Shown here: positions 23,501 to 35,500 of the stretch, one piece after another
Position numbering within the stretch: the stretch's first letter is position 1
How the letters are laid out: every line of letters begins with the position of its first letter
Assembly (NCBI RefSeq): GCF_051106095.1
Contig: NC_135785.1
Location: 219,157,045-219,221,044 of the forward strand
From: Pogona vitticeps
Taxonomy: Eukaryota > Chordata > Lepidosauria > Squamata > Agamidae
Length of the DNA: 64,000 nt
Direction of reading: 5' to 3'
Notes under the pieces: generated by a model
Told to the model about the DNA's origin: nothing
The model's database searches: none
What the model saw: only the letters and a program-made list of their open reading frames with translations
Made by a program: the position numbers and the translations under genes

Positions 23501-26500
23501 GGGCCACTATTTGGATGGTACTTTCTACAATGAAACAAAAATATTACTTAATTGGAAGCTTTGATGAAATGATAAAAGAGGAACAACAAACTAATACTGA
23601 AATAATTTTTTTTACGATACTATATACTTTTATTGGCATTATACAAATGCACAGGCGGAAGAGGCACAATCAACAACAATGAGGAAGTACAAAATCAAAA
23701 ATATTACCTGGAGAAAGGGGCAAAGAGGAGTTCAACATTATAAAGCATCAGTTAGGTTCAAAATTTTGGTTAAATAGTTTGCCAGTGAAATTAAAGTTGC
23801 TGTTCTAAACCCTCTCAGTTAGAAGCACAATCTAGGTTCAAAGACTGACTAATATATGAAATATAAATTGAAGTATAAATTGTCTCACCAAGGGTCTCCA
23901 TTTCAAAATCCACGCATTTGGATTGGTCATATGTTACTTAGACCAATATCAAAGGCACAAATGTCTGTGCAACCTTTTGAGATTTCAAATTAATGTATAT
24001 ATTGCCTTAGGTGTTGGCCTCACAATGGTATCACCATGATACCAATTTTGGAATTTGTCTTGCAGACACTCCTGCTTTTTACACCAACATCTGAATGTGT
24101 TTCCAAACTGTGTTTTGAAGCTAAGTCTATAATTTGTAATAGCCATCGTCACTCGTGGGGCTCATCAGCCTTGGAAGGCAGCCCATCTAGGAGAAGGAAA
24201 ACTCCGATTTCAAACCTCCACTGCCTTGTACCTATATCCACTGATGGAAAAGGAATCAGGAGTTAACTTCGAGGCAAAATCTGGAGCAGGAGTCCTGGAG
24301 GCAGTTTGTGTAGTTCTGCGAGTTGTACTGGCTCTTGCCTTTCCATTGGACTATTTCAGTGACATGGAGAGGGGGGGGTTGCTGCTTGGGTAACAGCCTA
24401 TCCTCCATATTATTCTATACAGGCTTCATACTCTGGAGAGGACACTCCAGCTTCACATACAGCATAGAAACAACACAGGAAGTAGCAGTTATCGGTTATA
24501 AGTCTTTGCTCAATTGGCATAGGGCAGGAGCTACTTCTGACGGTGGGAGAAGTCATTGCACCTCACTAGGTAGCTACTGTCTGCCTTAAGCAAGGCAGTC
24601 CCCAGCCAGTAAGGTGCTACCTTGCTGTGATCTGTTAACCTCACGGGGTGCGTGGGGGTTAGGGTCAAAGCCAACAAGCAGATCAATAAAATGCACCATC
24701 AACAATCATAAGAAAACTTCTGCCCTAAAGTTGGGCACCTGGAATGTTCGGACAATGACCCTGGCTTTTCTGACGACCTGCAGGAAATAGACGATGCGCG
24801 CGAGACAGCTGTCATTGACACGGAACTGAGCAGACTGTAGATGGCCATTGTTGTCTTGCAAGAGATGAGATTTCCAGACATGGGATATGTCAAAGAAAAA
24901 AACTTCTCATTCTTCTGGCAGGGAATGCCATTGAATGAGACCAGGGAACATGGTATTGACTTTGCGGTCAGAAATACTCTGCTGAGATCCATTGTTCCAC
25001 CTACTGTGGGGAATGAAAGAATCCTGTCTCTGCAGCTGCACTCATCAGCAGGACTGGTCACCCTCATTAGTGCATATGCAGCAACACTGTCATTCACAAC
25101 AGAAGTCAGAGACAAATTCTATGATGATCTGGCAGCTACTATCAAAAAAATCCTCAAGAGAGAGCCACTGTTCATTCTCAGAGACTTTAATGCTAGAGTT
25201 GGTGCTGATCACAATTCTTGGCCCACTCGTCTAGGTCGCTTTGGCAATGGGAAGGTGAATGAAAATGGCGAACGCTTGCTGAGTTTTGCTGTTATTATGG
25301 TCTCTGTGTCAGCAACATGTTCTTCAATATGAAGCTTTGACACAGAATCTCTTGGAGACATCCAAGATCCAAGCATTGGCATCAGCTCGATTTGATTCTC
25401 ACTAGACGTTCTAGCCTTCCTAGTATTTACAATCACACACAGTTACCAGAGTGCTGATTGCGATACTGATTGATCCCTGGTGTGTAACTGTGAACAAAGA
25501 GATTATATCACACAAAAAAGGAAGGAAGACCACGTATTGACATCAGGAAGACTTGCGATCAAAAAAAAGTGGAGGAATTTGCCCAAGCGCTTGAGGAAAC
25601 CCTTCCAGGCCTGGCTGATGCAAATGCACCTGAACAATGGGAACATTTCAAGAACGCTGTTTATAACTCTGCCTTGCCCACATTTGGCAAGAAGACCAAA
25701 AAGACGGCAGACTGGTTCGAAGCCCATTTGGAGGAGTTGATGCCAGCCATCGAGGATAAGAGGAGAGCTCTAGCAGCATGCAAAGACTGTCCTAGTGAGT
25801 ACAACTTGCAGGCTCTTCGAGCTGCTTGTAGCAAACTCCAAAAGGCCACTCGGAGATGTTCCAACGATTATTGGCTTCAGCTCTGCTCTCAGATACAGAT
25901 AGCACAGACACAGGTAACATCAAGGGAATGTATGATGGCATCAAGCAGGCTTTAGGTCCAACACGGAAGAAATCTGCTCCCTTGAAGTCTGCTACAGGCG
26001 TGATCATCCAGGACCGAGCACAGCAGATGGAATGCTGGGTGCACCACTACTCTGAGCTATATTCCAGAGAGAATGCAGTAACTGAAGAGGCACTAAATAA
26101 CATTGAGTGCCTGTCTGTCTTGGAAGAGTTGGACAGCGAACCACCTTTAGCAGAAATAAAAGCGGCCTTGGATTCCCTTGCGTCCAGAAAGGCACCTGGA
26201 AAGGATAACATTTATTTATTTAGTTATTTATTTTATTTATACCCCGCCTATCTGGTCATTACAACCACTCCAGGCGGCTTCCAAACAAATAAAAAATAAC
26301 ATATAAATATACAAAGAAAAAGAAAAAAATACAAATCAATAAGCAGATTCTTCAAGATGGAAAGAATGGCAGAAGATAAGTGAAAAAGGAAAAAAATAAG
26401 TATTAGCTGGAGGGAAGGCCTGCTTAAACATCCAAGTTTTTAGTTGGGTCTTAAAAACACCCAGCAATGGGACTGCGCGGATCTCTGGAGGGAAATTGTT

Positions 26501-29500
26501 CCAGAGGCGAGGAGCCACCGCCAAGAAGGCCCGGTTTCTTGTTTTTTCTTTCCAGGCCTCTCTTGGTGTCAGGCTCCTCAGCCCACCTCCTGACTCGATC
26601 GAGTGATACAGGTAGATCTTGGTGGGAGTAGGCATTCCATCAAATATCAAGGCCCTAAACCATTTAGGGCTTTATAACATCAGTGCTGAAGTGCTGTAAA
26701 GAGACCATCACCACCGAGCTGTATGAAATCTTTTGTTTGGCTGGAGGGAAGGTGGACATGCAGGATGCAAACATCATCATATTGTACAAGAACAAAGGCA
26801 ACACGGAACACTGCAATAACTACCGTGGCATCTCTCTTCTGAGCTTTGTAGGGAAGCTGCTCGCCTGTGTTGTGCTGAAGAGACTCCAGGTGCCTGCAGA
26901 CAGAGTCTATCCAGAATCACAGTGTGGATTTTGAGCTAATAGATCCACCACTGATGTGGTATTCTCCCTCCGACAGCTGCAGGAGAAATGTAGGGAACAA
27001 CAACAGCCACTATTTGTGGCCTTCATAGATCTCATGAAGACCTTTGATTTAGTTAGCATGGACAGCCACAGCTGCAATACAAGGATATCTGCAAGTGGGA
27101 TCTGGAGGCCTTAGGAATGGACTTCAACAGATGGGAAACATTAACATCTGAGCATTCAGCCTGGAGGCAGTCATCATGGCCTCTCCCATTTTGAAGAGAC
27201 CCTTGTCCAGCAGGCTGAGGCAAAGAGGTAGTCCCAAAACTAGCAAAACAGGGAGCTGGACAGGGAATAAATTGTATTTGTCTTTGGTGTGGAAGGGATT
27301 GTCACTCTTGAATTGGCCTCCTCAGCCACAATAGATGGTCTTCCAAGTCCTCCATAAAGAGCACGTTACCATAGTCTCTCAAGACTGAAGGATGCCTAAT
27401 CTAATGTCACTTTTAAATTTTGGTAGCTTCTCACATTAACAACACATTCATTGCCATGGGACCACATTTGGCCAGAAGCATCAGACACCATTATCATTTT
27501 TCTCCAGGTGCTACTAGGCAAGATGTAAAGTAAGGTTGGACAAGACAGAATTAATAATCTACTTCTTTTATTACTGATGCACAAAAAGAAAAATTGTTAT
27601 TGTTTGTCTGATCACTTGTCTGCCACCATTACAAGTGCAGTTTCAACCAACAATTTCAATCAACCAGTGATTCCCAATATGGGTACGCTTACCCCAAGGG
27701 GTAGGAATCAAGACATATGTAGGGGTAGGGGAACATTGTAAAAATTGAATAATGGCAGGAAAAGGCACATACATTACCAGTGTATGACAAGATACAAGTC
27801 AAGAGTTTCGTAATTAATTTAATGTTATGACAAGTGGTGGAGTGGGTGTTCTTCATTATTTAACCTCGAGAAATTCCCCATTCCCTTGCTTTGTTATTTT
27901 GGCAAATAGTAAGGAGTTCCTCTCTAAACAATGTGTTGCAAACATGCCACTACAGTGTGCATGCTCACAGGCTCCACTTTAATTTTCTACTTGGTGAACA
28001 TTCAAGTGCTGTTGGTACCAGTGTACAGTATATATAAGTGGACACCTCAGTCAGCCCCATGAGCAGTATTCAATGGGTGCGTTCTTTTGGATAATTTCTA
28101 TTTTAGGGTTCAAGTTATAGAAATGGGCTGCCAAGGGGTACACAAGTGAAAAAGGTTGGGAGTCACTGTTCTACACAATTACTGTTTCTGCATCATCTCC
28201 GAGTAGCACAGAATACAAACAGCAGAGAATTACTTCAGATTCTCTTTGTTCACTTCTCTATTCCAGGTGAGAAGGGATTGTACATCATAGATGTGTCACT
28301 TCAAGGACCAGCTGCAAAAGCTGGAGTAAAGCCAAATGACCGTCTAATTGAAATCAACGGAGAGAATGTGGAAAACGATACTCATGAGGAAGTGGTTGAG
28401 AAGGTACTAGTCCTTTTTCTTTTTCTTTTTAACACATTGATGAGATTTCTTCCATAGGTGAATGTTCTGAGGATACACTTAGAATACAAACTGAGAGAGT
28501 AACCTTGAGTGAACCCAAGCCGTACAATGTCTGAACACTGTCAGTGTAGAAGAGTAATCAAATCCATATTTTAAACATTGGGTTGGATCCATCTTACTTA
28601 CAGTGAATGGAATAGAACTTAAGCTAGTAATGACTTGAATCTTTGATTTCAGTGGGTCCTCTTGAAACAAAATTCAGTCCATTTTATATATTGATCCAAA
28701 CCAACGTAAGTTCCTCTGCACTTCATACAAAAACCATCTATCAATGTACTTTGAGGGGAAAAAATGTTTTTAGTAGACTTGGTTTTTCCTTGCATTCAAA
28801 CTAGAACTTTCTTCATATTTGTCCTCTACTCAATATGGTGGCAGAAGTACAATTTCTGTCCGTATTTCTGTGTTCCAGGTGAAAAAGTCGGGGAACAAAG
28901 TTATGTTTCTGCTATCAGATAAGGAAACTGACCAGTACTACAATGGACAGAACATCCCGTTAACAAGAGACATGGCTAATCTAAAATTATTGCCCCTCAA
29001 ACCACGAAGTATTGAGCTTGAAAAAGGAGAAAATGGTTATGGTTTCTACCTGAAGATGGAACAGAATGGTAAAGGTAAGAATTAAGCCCGAAACTGGTAC
29101 ATCGCAGGCTTTGCTGCTTTTGCCTGCTAAGTGTGGAATCTCTAATACACTCCCAAGCTGAGGGGCAGTATTTCCAATTGTTTGGCAGCTGGGGGAGGTG
29201 TTAAAGGAAGTCACAAAATTGTCCCAGTCTTAGCCAATCAGAATATTTATACTCTTCTAAAAAGATTAGCTTAGGAGGTATACTTCTAAAAACAGTTGTA
29301 CAATATCTAAGAAGACACAGTCACAAGAGATAAAGAGAAAGGACTTTTTCTGTCCCCCATTTAATAAGGCTAACCAAATTTAGTACAGGTTTTATATACT
29401 GCAGGTATTTTAATAAATGTGAGTTAACAAAGAAAACAGTATGTCTCAAACTGCCTGTCTTCTTACTAGAGATGGTGCAAAGGTTTCTAGTACCGGATGT

Positions 29501-32500
29501 AGAAATCTGAATGCCACATCTTTCTACACATACCCCGTGACTGTAAAGTGAGAATATTTTTTTTCATTGTTATTGCCCTTTTAATGGTACTCCAGGAATT
29601 ATCATCAAAGTATTTATTTGACAAGGCTGCCTTGCCTTGCCGTTTTAATTCACACTCAGCAGCCTGTCATGATTTGAGCTGGACTTTAGATATGGCCTGC
29701 TCCCTATACAGCCCTCACAAACCATTCTTGACAGCTAAAATAGATACCCTCTATATTTAATAAAATATTTGCAGTAACTATTGTATACCAGAACTGCCTC
29801 AAAATACTTTCCAAGTACTTTTGCAGCTGCTCTGATCACGTTAACTCAGCACTTTTTATTACTAATGTCCTTTGCAGTCACTGCTGAAGGCTTATTTTAT
29901 TTTTGGTAAGAACTTCTAACCCAACAACCCACAACTTCACTAGCGCAACATGTAGCATGATTCCTGACTCCACCCTAACTTTATCTACTAGGTTGGTTAG
30001 AATACTTGCAATATCTGAAACCTTTCACCAGACAGGCAATGTGGGCTATGTGCCCATCACCAGACCTAGCTATGTCTCTAAAGATCAAATTCCCTACAGT
30101 TGTGAGGTCTCCACCCCACAAAGGCATATCCTTACCACAAGTAGATGCCTGTTTGACCCTTAAGGTATGGATCCCTCCTAAAGGATCACATCTGTCTTCC
30201 TTAGGGTGATGCCTTTCTTTCCCATGATCCATGACAGCTGACAGATGTCAGCCAGGGGAGAGGACACCCTGTCATATCTCCAGAGGTCTCACCCACCAGT
30301 CTCTCTCCCTCTTTAAATTTCTCCAGGTCAGATATCTTTGCCACTAAGAAACAAAATGAGTTCACTATGAACAAGGGGCTCTGTAGACCACATATTGACA
30401 GCTTCTGTGTGGCAAGCAAATAACTGTATGGGTGATGTTCAGTGTACCAGATGTGATAACATCCACACTCTTGCCAGCTTTCTATCATCAGAGCAGTTTT
30501 ATCATGTGCATTTTTCCTGAAATCGAAATTATTTTACAAGAAGGGCATTCTGCTCTGGTCATCTTGCCATGATACTAATGAGAAGATTCATCCTCATTGA
30601 AACTCTTACTGTACAACCACATGTAATAGACTTTAGCAAATGTATTAACATACAGTGGACCCTCGACTTACGGAATTAATCCGTATTGGAAAAGTGGCTG
30701 CAGGTTGTAAAATCTGTAGGTCGAGGCTCTATTGACTTACAATGCATTGAAAAACGATTAATCTGTAACCGGCCGTTTTCGTTCCATTTTGTTTTTTTCC
30801 CTGGTCTGTAGGTTGATTCTCCGGCTGCAAGTCAAATCTAAATTTTGCAGCCAGAGAAGTCTGTAACTCGAAAAGTCTATAAGTGCAGCCGTCTGTAAGT
30901 CGAGGGTCCACTGTACTAAAATAGCTAATATGATTTTCTAATACTGATTTCCCTGCTAGCATTAATAAATGCTTTCCTCATACCTCACATCTGAATACAC
31001 CTCCTGGCAAGTTTCTAAGAGCAGGGTCTCAACACTGAGTGCATCTCCTTACCCTGATATTTTGTCAAGGGGCTGAGATGCTCAATCAGTAACATTTTCC
31101 TATGGTTTAGAGCTGGAGTGGCCTTCAACCTTGTTTTCACATCTGGGATTCCCCTCAAGCTGCCACATAAAACTTCCTTTTGCTACTCCTGTTTGGATCA
31201 TAAACTCCCTGGGATTGGAAGGCTAGTTCCAGAGCTGGTTGGCTGCTTGCTTCATCCCAAACAACTCAGCAGCTCTGCTCAAGGAGCAACCTATTGTTCA
31301 CCTGCCATCAGAAACATGGGCCAGAATGCGGCAGCTCCTGTAATACAGTGGTGCCTCGCTTAACGACATTAATTCGTTCCAGCAAAATCGCTGTAGAGCA
31401 AAAACATTGTAAAGCGAAAATTAAAAAAACCCATTGAAACGGATTAAAACCCGGTTAATGCATTCCAGTGGGCTAAAAACTCACCGTCCAGTGAAGATCT
31501 TCCATACGGCGGCCATTTTCAGTGCCTGTATAGCAAGGAATCCGTCCCTAAGCACAGCAGGGAGCCATTTTGAGCACCCGGTGGCCATTTTGAAAACCCG
31601 ATGATCAGCTGTTTTGATCGTCATAATACGAAGAATTGGTTCCCGAAGCAGGGAACCGATCTTTGCAAAGCGAAAAAAACCCATTTAAAACATCGTTTTG
31701 CGATCGCAATTGCGATCACAAAAACATTGTCATTAAGCAGATTCGTCGTAATGCAGGATAATCGTTAAGCAGGGCACGACTGTATTCCTATGAGGTAGAT
31801 TTTTACTGCTCTCATACTCAGCTGAGCTGAGGTTGTTTGTGTATCTGCCAATGGCTATTAGTTAGTGTAGCTAAATTAGACCTTTCTGTTCCAAGACAAT
31901 ATACCTCTGAATTCCAGCTGCTAGGAAAGCTTAGCAGGGAGAGAAAGATGCATCTTACAGAGTCTTGCTGCAAACAAAACAGTAGATTAACTGAATATTT
32001 GGTCCGGACAAGGCTGGATCTCCCTGTATATTTACAGAAAAAATAATTTATACATGACTCCACACAAGTCTGTGGCAAATTAAATTTCGGTTCATGTCTT
32101 TCTCCCTTCCCCTGGAAAATACTTTAGCTTCACATTTGGCATCTTATATTCCACATTCTTTGAACAAGTGGATAAATTGTGCAAGTCAGTTCAACTAGAT
32201 ATAAACCTGAATCATTACTGTGGTCTCAAAACCAGACTGTGGCCAGATGGTGCTTTATTAAATATCAGGCTTTCCTTATTTTTGACGACAGGTCATTTTA
32301 TTAAGGACATTGACTCTGGCAGCCCTGCAGCTACGGCAGGCCTTAAGGACAATGACTTTTTGGTGGCTGTAAATGGAGAGACAACTGAAACTCTGGACCA
32401 TAACACTGTGGTGGAGAGAATCAGGCAGTCTGGTGAAAAAACTACACTGCTGGTGGTGGATGAAGAGACAGACATCATGTTCAAAATGGTAACAAGTACA

Positions 32501-35500
32501 GCTGGGCTGCAGTAACAAACTGGAATGCATACCTTCCTCTATTTCCCTTTCCTTCATATATACACCACTCCCCAATACACATCTATCCATCTATGCACAT
32601 ACAATTCATTTTCACATAGAAGGCAAGAATATTTTCCATCCCACTCTTTAGTTATTTGCCACAAATCAACTGAGCAACTGGAGAAAAGCTTTCTTTTCCT
32701 GTGCTGCCCAGTTGCTTCCACCAACTGGGGAATGGAGTGGGGTTTGTTGGGAAGGATTTGTAACTCTCTTCCTGCTGCTATACAGGTGAGTGGTGGGGCT
32801 GGAGGTTCCCCATCCCTGCCCTACAAGATGTGAGCAACCTGATCATTGTTTGACGCAATTTCTTATTTTGCAATGAACACTTCTTTGCTTTTGGCTTCTT
32901 TAGGCTAAAATATCTCCATGTCTGTACTACCACAAAACACTGGTGCCATCTCTACATAAGGCAGAAGTACCAACATATACCGAAGAAGTGAATCATAAGC
33001 CTAGGCTATGCAGGCTGGTAAAAGGTCCCAGTGGATTTGGCTTCCGGTTGAATGCAATCCAGGATTTGCCTGGCCAGTTCATCAAAGAGGTATTAATCTA
33101 GAATCCATATTCTGATGAAAGAAACATGATGCTAATGATGAAAATGAATAATAAGTATCCAGACCTTCTGTTCTTGTGGCACAATGAATATAAACAGCAT
33201 TCAGGTACCCAGTATAATGCATAACAAAAGGTCACAGTGAGTCTTAACTCAGAGATCTGTTACTTAGCAAAGGTTGCTAAGAATAATGACTTGCAATTTG
33301 CTGTTTTCATAGAATAGTATTCTAAAATAAAAAAGGACTTACCAAACCTGCATTACTGCCCCCGGCTTAAGACATGTTCATTTCAGAGGCATTCTTACTG
33401 CTTTTCATCATAGCATACCCAGTATACTTGCGTTATCCTCACACCTTGTCCATTTCCATTTAATAACATCATGTTAGCAACAGCGTTTTTAAAAAGAGAA
33501 TGTTTGTCTTCCTCTAATTGCTTGTGTATTTTAAAGACATTTTCTAAGCAGCAAATGTATGTGGAAAAAATTACGAGAGAACTACTGCTACTGTACTTAG
33601 TTCAGAATTATTTTTTTAAAAATAGAGATAAATGCTAGCCCACATACAAATTGATTAGTATACTACTGATTCTGTTCTCTAAGACCAAAAGAAAAACAAA
33701 TGAAATCCTTCAATGATTTTGTACATCCCTCACATTACAGCAAACCAAGCATACATGCTCTGTACAGAATAGTGTTTATACTGTCATAAAAATTATATAT
33801 GCAGCAAGGTGTTATAATAATCATAGTGTGACATCAAGTCAATGGTGACCCCTTCCAGGGTTTTCTAGGTAGAGAATGCTCTGAAGTGGGTTACCATTCC
33901 CTTCTTGTGGGGGTACCCAATGATATAACATGCAGAGTAGTTTATATAGCTGAAGTTGCTGCACAATGTTCCAGTAACTACCTGGTTGGCTTCAGTAACC
34001 CTTGGTATAGATTGATGAAAATAAAGGACTAAATACTGGAGGACATAAGTACACACACAACCTCCAGCTGAATCCAGGTGCAGAATACAGTGGTGCCTTG
34101 CTTGACGACGATAATCTGTTCCAGCAAAATTGCTGTAGAATGAAATAATCATCAGGCGAAAGTAAAAAGCCCATTGAAATGCATTGAAAACCGCTCAATG
34201 CATTCCAATGGGCAAAATACCTCAGCGTCCAGCGAAGATCCTCCATAGGGTGGCCATTTTCTGGTGCCTGTAAAGCGAAAAATCCACCCTAAACACAGCA
34301 GGGAGCCATTTTGAACAGCGGGCGGCCATTTTGAAACCCCCATGATCAGCTGTTTGATCGTCGTAAAGCGAAAAATCGGTTCCCGAAGCAGGGAACCGAT
34401 CATCGTCAAGCAGATTTTCCCTATTTAAACATCATTTTGCAATCGCTATTGCAAAAACCTCATTGTTAAGTGATTTTGTCGTGGAGCGGGGTAATCGTTA
34501 AGCAGGGCACCACTGTAAGCCCGTTTAATTCACTGAGAATTCTGATCAGACGAGTGTAAGTGTCCTTAGTTTTTGGAAGGTGTTTCTCCTAGGGCAAATG
34601 TGCATTCTAGTAGACATTCACCTTCCTCTCTGCATTTTAAATTTAGGCTATTTTATAGCTGTATGAAAAGAGTAAAGCAGTTTGAAAATGGAACATAGCG
34701 AAGAGGATTGCACTGAAACCAATTTGAAAATATTGTTTTCATAGAACTAAAGTCCCCACTATGCCAACCTAGTAATTCTAGCTCAATAAGAAAATGTAAG
34801 TACTTTTATGACAATATTAACCATTTTGCCTTCTTTCTTTGCTGAGGATGTTGATAAATGAAAAGGAATATGGTATGTTTAAACTACTGGATATTATTGT
34901 TTGCAAATCCCATGTATACAAGCTTCCTACTGTAAGCAAGGACCCATCAGTTTTGTATCTAAACTACCACCTTATCCTGCCATCTACTCTCAATCAGGGA
35001 AAATTTTGCTTCTAACACAATATAATTGCAGGTACAGAAGGATGGGCCAGCAGACAAAGCAGGGGTGCAAGCTGATGATATCTTGATAGAAGTAAATGGT
35101 GTCAATGTGGAGAATGAAAGCTATGATGATGTAGTCGCAAGAATCCAGAACAGTGGCAACAGGGTGACACTACTAGTCTGCGGAGAGGAAGCTTACCAGT
35201 ACTTTAAGTCTCAGAATATGCCTGTTACTGCATCAATGGCAGACCCACTAAATGATGGCAACGGCGACCCTCCTGCCTACACAGAGATACAAACTTTGCA
35301 GCCTGAACCACGAGAACGAGTGAGTTAATTTAGACATAAAGTTTGAGAAACACTGCATGACTGAGGACGGACTCTTAAATATATTTGTTGAGACAAGCAT
35401 TCTATCAAGATCAATGGCATTCACTCGCCAAAATAATTTGCAAGTGAGTAACTTGTAATCACAGGGACCCTATATTTGTAAGAAGCGCCCAGCATGTTTT

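Noticed and set aside
24841-26299. Endonuclease and helical ORFs as a host gene
   Set aside because: They belong to a dead non-LTR element with RT motifs downstream and no conserved splice structure.
27657-28176. 8-bp target duplication for the hAT-Charlie-like element
   Set aside because: Flanks caatcaac and ttctacac do not match.
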